From: Whitmania pigra
Lineage: Eukaryota; Annelida; Clitellata; Hirudinida; Haemopidae
DNA: 64,000 nucleotides
Reading direction: 5' to 3'
NCBI GenBank assembly: GCA_021613335.1
Contig: JAJTWR010000371.1
Coordinates: 880,001 to 944,000, forward strand
The notes beneath the pieces were generated by a model that was not told the DNA's origin, ran no database searches, and saw only the letters and a program-made list of their open reading frames with translations. Shown piece by piece: positions 52,798-64,000 of this stretch. Position 1 is the first letter of the stretch. Every line of letters begins with the position of its first letter. The position numbers were made by a program, and so were the translations under genes.

Positions 52798-54669
52798 CTA
52801 TTCCGTGTTCTCCAAAACGGTGGTGCTGAAAGCGAGATCCCAGTAATGTTCAACGGAGTGCTTTTTGAACTGTTCCTTAGCATAAGCTTCCGATGGACAA
52901 AATCTAAACTTTACTTCTCCGAAAGCTCTGTTCTTGACGTACCCTTCCCAGACTAGTTTGCAATCATTAGGTTTGGCGCTTTCAACATCGCCTTCATCGT
53001 CACTATTGTCGGATACTTTTCCGCTTTCCCATTTGATCCTGCGCATCATGAGTTTCTTGTATTTGTCCTGCTGCTTCCGTCCTCCCTCGACCACGACAAC
53101 AGTGCATCCGCTGTAAACGACCACAATGCCGGTCATGTTCAGTTGATCTGCATTGATTTGGACCTTGTATTGCTTCTTTTTATCAGAGAGATCACGAATC
53201 CTGTAAACTGCAACTACGACACCAGATGAGGTGTCCTCTTTCATTTTCTTAATTTTCTTTTCCCTTAACTGCTCCTTCGTCAATTTTCTGGCAGCGTTAG
53301 CTTCCTCATGGTCCTTCTGCCTTTTAGTCATTTGAGCTCTGACGTACATTTCGACTTTCGTGGGGTCCTGAACTGCTTCCGTTCCCAGAACTCTCATGAG
53401 GTTAGACATCTTCACTTTTGGTCCTACAGGTTGCATAAGTCCGAGTCTAATCTTTTCTTGAATTTCTTTCTGAGCCTCCGCTCTATTCTGCTTCCTCAGC
53501 TTTTTAGTCTCCTTCTTGGTCAGCATCAACGGGAGTTCGACTTTTTGATTTCTATCGACAGGTGGCTTCATTTGGCTCGGATGCTCTATAAGATTTGTGA
53601 TTGCATCATAATTAATCAATTCTTTCAAATTGGCTTGTGAATGCTCAGAAGATTCCGGGTAGGTGTCCGCTTTCAAAATGATAGTGTCCCACCATTCTAG
53701 AACGGGAACATCTCCAACATCCTCCTGCTTGGGTTGAACGATGGCCAGTTTGGCCGCAGTAGCTATACCAGTCTTCTTCGCAGCCATTGCAACTTCATTC
53801 TGAAGTTTTTCCAGCTGATTCTTGGCCCTCATCATGTTCCCAACCTTCACAAACTTTCCAGGTTCGATGAAGTTCAAATTCTTCTTATACCTCATGGCAG
53901 GCTTAAGAGAGATGCGATTATCGACGAACTTGGAAGGCTGAGGAGCTTCCTCTTTTGGTTTCTCTTTAGCTTGTTCCTTTTTCACGGTCTTCATGTTGGC
54001 TTTAAGAGTCGGGGTATACATTTGCATTTGAACTGGTTGGCCAGTTTTTGTATCGATGGCTCGTCCGCTGTCGTCGAAGATGATCGATGTTTGAACGTTC
54101 GTTGGCATGGGAGGAATTTGACCAATAACGTCTTTTATGCCTGAGCTTTGTAATCTTGCCTGGATTCTTGCCTGAAGTTCGCTAGCTCTTTTCAACCGGT
54201 CTGAAGTGTCATCGTTGATTTGTTGACTTGCAGCAACCGTTGGAGTTGATTGTGGAGTAGTCAGATTCAACTGAGCCTTTCTCTGTTGAATTTCTTTCTG
54301 CGCCTTCTCCATCATTTCTTTGATCTTGTTTATGTTAGGTGGCGCAGGCGCAGTACTCGGCTCGTCGGTTTTGATTTTCTTACTTTTATTTTTTTCTGTC
54401 TGTTGATCTTCCTCATTCACTTCTAGTCTTCTCTTCTTCGAGTTGCGAACCTTGTCAACATAAGAAAACACTTTCTCCGCGAACTTTGTCGCACGGGATT
54501 CGCTGACCAGATGCGAAAGTTTAGAGATGGTTTTCTTCGTATCGTAATCTCTGTAGAGGCACGACATAGCAAGGTCAACTACATCGGAACTGTCCGAGCC
54601 TATAATTTCAAGAGCATATCTTTCAATATCTGCTTTCATAACCTCGATGTCCTTTCTTGAAAGCGGCAT
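52798..54669 (-). CDS. PRPF3: U4/U6 small nuclear ribonucleoprotein Prp3, single exon
   Basis: 623 residues from an ATG at 54,669 (MPLSRKDIEVMK). Residues 1-75 fit a PWI nucleic-acid-binding fold. A Lys-rich segment (about 75-102) and a Gln/Lys helical region (115-170) follow. The PRP3 domain is about 250-480 (PVLEWWDTIIL, NLIEHPSQMKPPVD, SNLMRVLGTEAVQDPTKVE). The C-terminal ferredoxin-like DUF1115 domain is about 498-620, ending EHYWDLAFSTTVLENTE. Prp3 binds the U4/U6 duplex in the tri-snRNP of the spliceosome. The length is slightly below the 683 of human PRPF3. It lacks introns although importin-9 next to it is intron-rich. No frame damage is seen. Confidence 0.95.
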   Translation of the reverse strand: MPLSRKDIEVMKADIERYALEIIGSDSSDVVDLAMSCLYRDYDTKKTISKLSHLVSESRATKFAEKVFSYVDKVRNSKKRRLEVNEEDQQTEKNKSKKIKTDEPSTAPAPPNINKIKEMMEKAQKEIQQRKAQLNLTTPQSTPTVAASQQINDDTSDRLKRASELQARIQARLQSSGIKDVIGQIPPMPTNVQTSIIFDDSGRAIDTKTGQPVQMQMYTPTLKANMKTVKKEQAKEKPKEEAPQPSKFVDNRISLKPAMRYKKNLNFIEPGKFVKVGNMMRAKNQLEKLQNEVAMAAKKTGIATAAKLAIVQPKQEDVGDVPVLEWWDTIILKADTYPESSEHSQANLKELINYDAITNLIEHPSQMKPPVDRNQKVELPLMLTKKETKKLRKQNRAEAQKEIQEKIRLGLMQPVGPKVKMSNLMRVLGTEAVQDPTKVEMYVRAQMTKRQKDHEEANAARKLTKEQLREKKIKKMKEDTSSGVVVAVYRIRDLSDKKKQYKVQINADQLNMTGIVVVYSGCTVVVVEGGRKQQDKYKKLMMRRIKWESGKVSDNSDDEGDVESAKPNDCKLVWEGYVKNRAFGEVKFRFCPSEAYAKEQFKKHSVEHYWDLAFSTTVLENTE

Positions 54670-54736
54670 TTTGTTAGCTTTGAAATCAATGTTATCTTAA
54701 ATCTCATTAACAAAAACAATCACTTGCCCTAGCAGT

Positions 54737-54775
54737 TAAAAGATCGTAAATATAATTATATTTATTACATTAATT
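54737..54775 (-). promoter_or_regulatory. Putative upstream element shared with the zinc-finger genes
   Basis: About 70 bases upstream of the PRPF3 ATG, the - strand carries ATATTTACGATCTTTT, one base different from the ATATTCACGATCTTTT found about 100 bases upstream of zinc-finger copies 1 and 2. It may be a promoter motif; the match could also be chance. Confidence 0.3.
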
Positions 54776-55588
54776 TTAAAACGTTTTTGAAAATTTTATA
54801 CAAAGCCGTAAAAGATAGATTAATAACACCAATACAAAACATAAGACATTTTAGTAAATATTAATGGCTAACTAAATTATTTTGCATAAACAAGGTTTAT
54901 TGATATTTTTCCACGAACTGCCCACCAGCTAATCCAAACTAACTTGGCAACTTGCCCTGCGAATTTTGTAATTTCATGAGTTGGCAAATTTACGTAGTTT
55001 TGATATCACTTGCGAGACTTTCGTTGTTAATTGAGTTGTACTAGTTACCATGAATTTTTTCCAAATAAATAATATTCCGAATTCCTAAATCCATCCCCCA
55101 AACGAGCACCAATTTTCTTGGAATGTTCCAATTAATAAAACCTAATTCCTTTGAAAAACCACTCATGAAGCTGCCACCAAATGTTCCAATATTCTAATCA
55201 AGAACTCCATATAAAAATGTATAAATGCTGGTAAAATTCCTTCCCTTGAAGTAGATGGATTGAAACAACGCACTCCAAAATTATTTTTAGATATTATTTT
55301 TCACATTTATTCTTGCAGCTAGAAAGCAGAATCAATTGTACAGACACAACACTGTAGACGTGCAACTTTTCACGATGAATGTGAACACATGCACATCCAG
55401 ATAATACCAATGGAAATTACGAACATGAAAACATAAGAAACATGTTTAGAAAAAATCAATTCGACAGCACGCAGACCTACGTTGACAACATTCCATTACG
55501 AAATAAAATACAAAATCTTTACGTCATGCATGGCCATAACCTAAAAGATCTTTAATGATCACAGGCATAATCACCACCACCATCATCT
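54776..55588. other. Spacer and probable importin-9 3' UTR
   Basis: It contains a - strand AATAAA at 55,306-55,311, which may end the importin-9 transcript. Otherwise anonymous. Confidence 0.45.
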
Positions 55589-58500
55589 TCAAGCACTAAT
55601 TCCGATCACGCTCAGGACCTTCCTCTCGGACTCGTTGTGATGCTCGGAAAATAAGGAATAACAAGGCTGTCTCGAGAGCATCTGTATGAACTCAGTCAGG
55701 TAGGCCTGGAAGTGGTAAAATGTCAGGGTTCAGGAAATCAATTTACTAATTAAGTTAAATTAATAATGCAATGATTCACAATTGATAAAAATCAAGTCAT
55801 TCAAATGTTGATTGCATATAAAATCTCCACAAATATTTAAAAAAAAATTATTATACAATCTTTACAGCTTTTACAGAAAGTATTTTGCATACATCCGATC
55901 ATTTGGGTGCCGCATGTATCCGAGCGGGTTGGAAATGTTTTTCGGATAAATAACAAACTAGATAAATATTTCCTTTTTTTTAAATTCCTAGCATTCATCC
56001 TCACTTGTAAATCCATCTTGCTGACAGGATCGTTCTCTGCATCGGGATCATCGAATTTGTCTTCACCATCGGTTTCATAATCTGATACAATCGCAATGAA
56101 TCAAATCAAATTAAATATTACATAAAACATTTTGAACAATTAACTGTTCCCGTTATTTCAACAGAATTTATAATGACCAAATGTTCATCGTCAGTAAATA
56201 TCAGTTAATAGAAATAATAATAAAAAAAAAAAAAAAATAATTGCAGCACCTTGCAAGTCGTCGAGGAAGTTGGCTGAACTAGCCACATTGTCATCGTCCT
56301 CCATTCCACCTTCATCGGCGAAGTCCTCTTCATCATCTTCAAACTCGTCATCGTTGTCTTCGTCATCTTCTTCACCATCCTGTTGTCGATAAAAAATTTT
56401 ATCATTTAAATTTAGCTTTTCATTCAAGGCCGATAGGAATCAAGCACTCATTAAAAGCTTCGGAAGCCGCAAGAGTTTCGCCATTTTGTGCGACATTAAT
56501 ATCATATTTGTCGCCCTTAAGATTTACATGTAAATACATCTGCACAAAATTCACAACAAATAAGACAGGTAACAATAATAATATTATTAACAATAACAAT
56601 AGTGAATGCAGTTGTAATTATTCAATTCACCTTTTCAAGCTTTGACAGACTGTGTTCAATTTGATTTGACAATTCGTTGACAATTAACTTGTACATCTTC
56701 ACTAACACCGGGATGACGGTCCACTTGTGCGGATCTTAGTACGGGTTACAAAGTTCACATTTAAAATCATTTGAATTCATAAAGAATATTATTAAGAAGC
56801 CGATTCAAATATTATAATTCAAGTGTTTTGTTAAACATCTAAGCCGTATTATTGTACTTGGTTAATTGAGTATTAAAAGAAAATCATGAAAATCTTTTTG
56901 CATAAAATTCGCCAAGAAACGTATCCTCAGATAAATTCAGACCTTTTGCGGCTTTTGATCTCGTTTTAATTCCGCTCTTATCTATGATGAGGTCACCGGG
57001 TACATTGATGTTTTGAAGTCTCTGGTCATTACTTGAGATGGTATATTCAACCAGTTTGCATAGTGCCAAGGAACTGGCAAAATTGAAAGAATTAAAAAAA
57101 TAAATTAAAATTAAAGGAAATGGAATCAAAAGTTATTTTTATTTGCAACTTGCCGGTAATCCCGTGCGGTTTAAAATACGCACTTAATTAGAGTCGTTGC
57201 ACCAAAGAACCCATCCGTTAAACCCACCTGATTTTCCTGTCGTAATCTCCGAAGAAGAGATGTTGTTTGGAACACCATTGCCCGAGCACAAACTGGAGGG
57301 CACTCTCGCCGAACGGACTCGGAACGCTCCACAGGAAGTCTATCATGGGGGCCATCTGCGTCTCTGCCAGCTTGGCAAACACCAGCACCAGACTCTGCAA
57401 TTGGGCAACAATTTTAAGTCGGGCACCATTTGTCGACGTGGAGTTGTTTCGAGGCTGCGATTACTTAACGAATCCAAATTCTTGTAATAATTTAATAATT
57501 AAACTAACAACTAATTAGTTAAGGCCTTCAAAACTTTAACAGAGAAATGACCTAGAAATCCAGCGTAATCTAACCTGGGTGACCGTCAGCGTTTCGGCCT
57601 GGTACAGTTTGCAGAGGATGCACTTAAGAATGAAGTTGAGATCACTGCCGAGGTGAGGTCCCATCTTCGAGATGAGGACAGATATCAGTCGACCGACGTA
57701 CGTCGCCGTGAACTCGGATGTCTTCGGGTCGAGCAGTTTTTCTATCACCTTGACAACGTAGAAGACTCCGTTGCAACCTGGTTTTGAGATAATTAATGAT
57801 CAATTTCGCAATTTTAACAAAATTTAAATCTGAAATATTAAATAAAACCAAACATGGCCTCAAATGCATTATCTGCTGCAATTATTTGGAATTTTATTAT
57901 GCTCTTAATGCCAATTAAAACCTGCCCACATCAGTCACAAAATCATTGTCATCATTCCATGATCCACTCACCTTCACCATCTCTCCAGGCCTGGATCTGG
58001 TCCAATGCAACTGATACAAAAGCTCTCAGGCATTCTCCTCCACTCTTTAAAAAAAATTGAAAATGGTTAATAACTAAATTATCATTTCTAAAAAATCATT
58101 TCCATAGCTATAAAAACCTATTCAATTTTGACTTACAACAATTGTGCCAAAAACAACAATAAATCCATTAAATTTAATTACATATAAAAACATTTATAAA
58201 CATAAATCAACTTAATTATTTCCCATCAGATGAAAGCTCACCTGTAGTGTGGAGTTGTCATCAGTTTCGAGAGTGCACTTGAAGGCAGCAGGAAAAGCCT
58301 GCTGAATGAGGAAATCCTCCAGTGGCCTCGGACTCCTCCTGATGAGGACGGTCAGAACATCCAAGCTCACCTGGTCAAAGTTAACGAATAACAAACTAAT
58401 TAATAAATTAATTACTGCAACTTGTAAAAATTTTAATCATCATCAATGTGATTCATGTTTTCCACTTTGTAAAGATGATGTTATATAATTAACCTAAATC

Positions 58501-61500
58501 GTTACTTATAAGCGAGACAAAACAAAGTCTTTATAGTCTGCATCTTCTTACCGACTGCATCCCGTACGGAATTTTGTCTACGGGGGATTGGAGGATGGTG
58601 AGAAGGGTCGGGGTAAGGCGCCTCAGAAGTGGTAGGATGCACAGCTCGTTCTTTGCCAGGATGGTGAAGATGTCTTGCGAGAGGCTGACCACAATCGGAT
58701 CTAATAATGAAGGCGATGAATAATGTGATATTTTTCATCCTTAGATCTCAATACTTAATAAAGATTATTCAGTGCAAATAGTACTATTTTGGCAGCACCT
58801 TTTTAATCAGATATTTATGCATCATCGGATGACTTGAGAAACAATGCACTCACCGGAGCTGTGTTTCAGGAAAATGGCGATGACGAGGTTACAAACATCT
58901 GCTTCAACTGCAGCCGTGAACTGCGGGTCGACCTGTTATGGAATATCAATTAAAGTGAGTCGGTTTATTTCGAGTGATTGTCAAAATAAAATCTAACTTC
59001 GTTAATAATAAAATCATTTCATGCATTGGACTACAAAATACTTCAAGTCATTCTTAAATTGACATCAATAAATCCAATGATAGACAAGACGATCTCATTG
59101 AACATCCACGAGCCATTAATGACATCAAATTTCACCTCGAGTATGACGGCCAGTGACTCGAGACACAGGTTCAAGATCTCAGAGGAAAACTGGGTTGCTA
59201 TGGCAACTACCCCGTCGACCAACTCCCTAATGAAAGGTCGAAGAGTGGCCGGGGACGTCTTGAATTGTCGGCAGTACTCGCACACCGAACGAACTCCGCA
59301 GATGCGCAGGCAGGTGTCTTGGTTGGGCTTGATGCTGGCCACCGTGGCTTGCATGAACCTTCAATGAAATGTAATATGACTTTGAGACGTAATAAATAAC
59401 AACAACAACGATAATAATGAGTACTTCAGGTCTTGTCTTAAATGCAATTCATTGGTACTTAAGAAAGCTCACTTTTCAAGAAGCAGTATGTCCATGAATG
59501 AAGAAAATCTTGATGCGAGCCAGATCGATCGACCAATCAAAAGAGGGGGAGCTATTGTTACACAAACACTACTTCAATTTAACTTTGCAAAAAAATTTTA
59601 AAAACATATGCGATCAAATGACTGTAAAACTATCAGCCTCAACAACGTGGAATCTGAGTGAAGCACTCATTTCATTGAAATGTTGACTCACCATCCTGTG
59701 ACAAAATGGGCAGAATGACATTTTCCAAGAGTCCTCGAACGTCAAAAACCTGCTGTTGATTGACTTCAGCCTTGGCATTACTGATGTACTCACAGGAAGT
59801 CCCGATAGCTAGGAGCGTTGCTTCCATTAATTTCCACCTTAAATGAAGGATTTAATAAAAAGTCAGGATTAAATATTTTTAATTCACTCAAATTGAAATA
59901 ATAAATCCCTTGTAAACACAAAAGCCTTAAAAACTTCATAACTTGATTGATGATTTGAGTTAGCAAATGAAGCGATGAAATGCAGATCACGGCCTGCGAC
60001 AAATTAAACTCACCACTTTTCGTCGTTGGCCATCTTCATGGCTTCAGCGTTCCTGATCTGTTTTTGAGTGGCACAGTTGAGAGAGGTGATGCAACATTTT
60101 GGGAATGTGGCAAAAATAGTCTGAAACGGGTGAAGCGATAAATATCAATTTTTGACAAATTTTGTTAATGAATACTAGCAAATCCCATTTCTTGCTTTTG
60201 AACATTTTATGATACAATAAATCATAAATTACTGCCTGCAGTCATGTATTAAAAAGTCAAGCCACTTTTAAGCAGAACCGACCATCAGAAGATCCTTGGC
60301 AGAAACCCTGACACTGTACATCAATGACTCCTCCTCCTCATCCTCCACAAAGTGGTTCGGATTTCTCATCCACTTATGAATCTGACCAATCAAAACAAGG
60401 AAACTATGAGACTTAACGCTCGTCATCGCTACGGCAACATCGTCGTCACCTGTTCCTCGGTAATCTGCATGAATATGATGAGGTAGTGGAACATCTGCTC
60501 TGATGCCTTTTTCACTTTGCTCTTCAGCGTTGAGGTCTCGAGCAGGATGTGGATGAAATCGAAGAGACTCTCGATGAAGCTCCCGCATCCGATGACTTTG
60601 CCTGAGATAATCGTGACGGTTTATCGATGACATTAGTTCTTAATAAGATTCTAATAAATCATGTTTGTAGAATTTTCAAATCACAAAACATGAGTTCTCT
60701 TCACCAGCACAAGCAAAAACAAACGTGTAACAGGTTCAATTAAAAGCTAATTGAATTCAGAAAGTTTAAAAATGCTGAGCAACAAAAATAAGTTCTATTG
60801 AAACTTAAGTGACCGTCCTCATCTAAAATAGTAATGAGTAATACTACTTAATGAGGGATGATTGTAATTAATCCAATGACCATAGGGCCAGCAATTGATT
60901 AGAAAAGTTAAAAGTTGAATTACATAGTTTTGCAATGTCAGCATGTAGTGCACATAATAACAGTGTAAACCAATGAAAAGATCTTACAATCAGAATCAAC
61001 AGGCTCCTCTAGATCTTCATATCCACCAATTGCCATTTGAACATAGCTGTAGTAAATATGCAAATCACATCAATAAATCTACTTTTAGCTAGAACAATAT
61101 AAAAATCACTAAGTAGCCACAGGTTTGTTAATTTTCATGAAATAAAAATGCTAGTGTGATTCATAATATTCATAAATATAGTGCATCAATCATTAGCTAA
61201 ATCATAATAATCATCACAATCAGATAATTATAATATTATTGCCATAATTATCACATCGTAGATGAATAGCTTCCTTACGATTCAGCAACGGTAGTTAGAG
61301 AAAACCAGACAGCTTCCAGGATTGGCTGTATGCACTTGCTCATGTGAATGGGAAATGAGCGAATGAGGAGCGTCAGCGTCTGAAAGGTCAAGGTCTCGGG
61401 TCAGTACAGACGACAAAACAGAAGCGGACTAATTAGAATCAAGATGACGGCCACAGTTGGCAAAACAGAATGTATCACCTTGACGATCTCCATCTTCAGT

Positions 61501-63161
61501 CCATTGTCAGCCACCAAAGGATCCTGATGCCTCAGGTAGGCCATGAAAAGTTCAAGGAAGTTTGGAAGGATTGGGAAAAGGAGTGCCTTGGCAGTGCCCT
61601 GAAGAGGTACGTGGTTTCGTCGACGATTAAAACTATTTATCACGTAAATCATAATTATTACGTCGTCGACATGACATTCAGAGACTGAATCCTATACTGG
61701 ATGCAAGACATTCACAAATATTCATAGGGCCTTGATAAAGGACCATATTACTGGAAAACAGATAAGATATCACAGATACTTACAGGAGTAGTTCCATTTT
61801 CTTCTGCTATGATGGACACGCAGTTGAAAATTATGCAGACTGCTCTCGACCTCGTCCGAACACTGAAGTCCTAAAATAATAACACAATAATGATAACTAG
61901 AAAAATAAATAAAATAATAATACAAAAACCATAACTAGAAAATCTCTGGCAGAGGATGCTATGAAAACTTAAAAACTGAATTCTAATTACTACCTGACTC
62001 ATTTGGAGAATTTTGCAAAGTTCTGGAAAAAGAACTGGTGCTATGTGATGGACCTGAGCTCCTGTAATCTCTCGACTGAATTCTGAAATTTCAAAAGATA
62101 AGAAGGTGATTGAAATATGTCTGTATGACTATATAATCGTTGACTCCCTGAGAAAACATGATCAACTTTGTCACTTTCGGAAATACAGAAATTAAACCAT
62201 AGAATTAATTCAAGGAATCAAGTTAAAGACAAATTTTAAATTGTACAATTGACAATCACAAGATGTCAATATTTAATTATTAAATAAAAATAAACTCTCA
62301 TAACATCCACATGTTAAGGAACATTGGCAAGCCACAGACCAGAATCCCTGAATACAAACCTAAGAGAACTCTCGTGGCTCCGTGCGTGTAGTCGTGGTTT
62401 CCACTGGTCAGAGCCCTCATAAGGATGCCAAAGAGATCCGGCCAGGCTTCTGGCCAATCCCAAGAAGCTATGGTCGAAATAACGTACGCAACGCTGGAAC
62501 GAATCTTGCTTATGGACTCGCTCAGTCCGTTAACGATCAACTCTCTGATGGCAGTTTTGGCCTGTTTATGTAAAAACAATTACACACTTTTAGCTAAACT
62601 TATATCTAAATATAAACAATTCAAAAATTGTTCAATGCATTATAAAGTTGAATCAACAGAAATAATGTCTTGCCTTGTCTGTAGCTTCTGGACCAACAAA
62701 TTTTTCTGAAACTGAAGTCCAATGAGCTTCAACATACTGCTTGAGAACAATGGATGAAAGCTGGCGGATAGCAAGAGGGCCCGAAGGATCTATTACTAGC
62801 TCTGCCAACATCACCCCATACTCTGAAATACATTTTCGTGTATATTTAATCTCTAATAATCCTTAATTTGTATTCCTAATCAACATTTATACAGAACATG
62901 TTACATGAAAGCTGAAAAATGCAAAGTAAATCAATTATACTTTCAATAAGGAGGAAATAATAATAGAAACAAGTACTGGTTACTGAGACTACCTTCAGTA
63001 GCTTCCAGAAATTTAAGATTCTTCTCTCCTCCAATTCTCTGATCGTGGTCTGGTGATAATATAGCCGTTAAATTCTCAACTAATGCTTGTTTCAAAGCTG
63101 GACCTCTGTCATAAGTCCCGACAGATAAATTATTGCTATTATTTTGGTTATCCTCCTGCAT
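55589..63161 (-). CDS. IPO9: Importin-9, 26 exons
   Basis: Exons 5' to 3' (high to low): 62993-63161, 62674-62822, 62360-62561, 61994-62082, 61784-61870, 61479-61598, 61279-61379, 60988-61046, 60450-60601, 60283-60381, 60014-60120, 59692-59837, 59473-59551, 59136-59358, 58854-58932, 58552-58700, 58242-58370, 57972-58044, 57575-57777, 57228-57394, 56943-57073, 56631-56734, 56448-56539, 56250-56379, 56005-56081, 55589-55705. About 1,077 residues (human 1,041), from MQEDNQNN. Importin-9 landmarks in order: [23 protein letters not shown]-like [90 protein letters not shown], an acidic loop, [13 protein letters not shown] end. This karyopherin imports H2A-H2B and other basic cargo. Exon 23/24 joining is uncertain; intron 2 uses a GC donor. 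Confidence 0.93.
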
Positions 63162-64000
63162 TGCAATGACTTGAGTTATTAAACGTGCAAACAATCAAAG
63201 CTGTACTATTAGGTCCCGAAGGTCAAAAAATTGCAAAAGTCTCAATCTAAAACAGCAGGCCAATTTACGAGACGGCGAGCGAAAAACTATACAACCACTG
63301 CGCGCTAGATTGAATACTTTCAAGTATTTTGGGGATTGTAACATGAAAACATTTTCTTATGGTCATTAAGTTAATAATTTATTTAAAAATTAAATGCATA
63401 ATATATTTTCAGAAGTTTATGAACGTTTGTTCGGAAATTTATTTTACATTTAATTCACAAGCCAAACATATTTAATAATGGTTATATTTTAGAGGAAAAT
63501 AAGGTGCAAAATTAATATATGTGCCATATATTAGAATAAGTTAAGATAAAAAGATGTAATGATCAAGATATAGGTGCTTTTAATTAGCGCAGTAAATAAA
63601 TTATTAATGAATGTAAAGATTTTAAACAGCATTAGATTGCTATCCAATTGAGACAGATATTTTTCTTAAGGGATCTTTGTAGAGCCATTTCAATCGCAAA
63701 ATCTCTTTAATTTGTCAACTATCATTTTGTATTATATTATAATTTGTTAACTGAAGGCTCAACTCGATAGAAGCGATTGTGACTGCAATCACTGAGAGGA
63801 AGAGACAGCAACAATGGTCTTTAGACAAGACAGTACAATGGCCTTCAAGTTGAACACTCTTCCTGTAAAATACATAAAAGTACAATTTTACAAGATCAAT
63901 AATGGAATTTGTGTTGGCTTTAGACAGGGACGTCATTTTATCTTTTTCCAAGAGGGGGCAAACCCTCGCACAACTTGAGAAGACGACCTTAAAATATGAG
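63162..64000. other. Upstream of importin-9
   Basis: It should contain the importin-9 promoter and 5' UTR. A short GC-richer patch lies at about 63,230-63,310. The ORF at 63,715-63,951 (-) has no recognisable domain and no supporting splice context. Confidence 0.45.

Noticed and set aside
60268..60633. 121-codon - strand ORF presented as one frame
   Set aside because: Only its end is coding in that frame (exon 10 of importin-9); exon 9 is read in another frame with an intron between.

Overview
The window is nuclear DNA from an invertebrate animal. Its genes have spliced exons with GT-AG introns (one probable GC-AG), AATAAA signals, AT-rich intergenic DNA, abundant microsatellites and several classes of eukaryotic transposon. 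Intron sizes, the secreted metalloprotease type and the repeats would suit a lophotrochozoan such as an annelid or mollusc. That placement is inference; no single gene fixes the species.

Positions 1 to about 18,700 form a microsatellite-rich desert: (ACTC/GTGA)n, (ATT/AAT)n, (CAT/GAT)n, (CATC/GGAT)n and (TTG)n arrays plus several 15-20 bp minisatellites. I could support no protein gene there; the many listed ORFs with THSL, IIII or HHHH runs are translated repeats. From 18,700 to 31,000 the array density drops. This part holds a small three-exon coiled-coil gene (+), three tandem paralogous intronless genes (-) with a THAP-like zinc finger plus two C2H2 fingers, decayed hAT-like sequence, a GC-rich repeat, and a short retroposon with an exact 14-bp target-site duplication.

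Positions 32,106 to 49,208 hold one split + strand gene of about 17 exons. I assembled it by matching splice phases. It encodes a secreted ADAMTS/MIG-17-like metalloprotease: signal peptide, prodomain, basic furin-type site, reprolysin domain with HEVGHN/VGMSHD, Met-turn, ADAMTS-type disintegrin/cysteine-rich segment, then about five six-cysteine PLAC/ShK-like modules. Its introns are full of transposons: an APE-type non-LTR remnant, a Tigger-like element with TA ends, a TIR-like repeat, a complete hAT remnant with an 8-bp duplication, a second hAT fragment, and a nearly intact non-LTR retrotransposon on the opposite strand. The gene has an in-frame TAA in a prodomain exon and a frameshift in the last exon, so it may be a pseudogene or contain sequence errors.

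The retrotransposon (about 39,430-44,212, - strand) is the most interesting object. It carries an L1-like ORF1, a reverse transcriptase ORF2 and a restriction-like endonuclease tail, with start/stop overlaps ATGA and TAATG between successive ORFs. It lies inside an (AAT)n microsatellite and sits in the intron that splits the protease active-site motif.

Positions 50,174 to 63,161 hold three housekeeping genes on the - strand: CDK11 (single exon), PRPF3 (single exon) and importin-9 (26 exons assembled). They act in transcription/splicing control, the U4/U6 snRNP, and nuclear import. The last 800 bases show no supportable gene.
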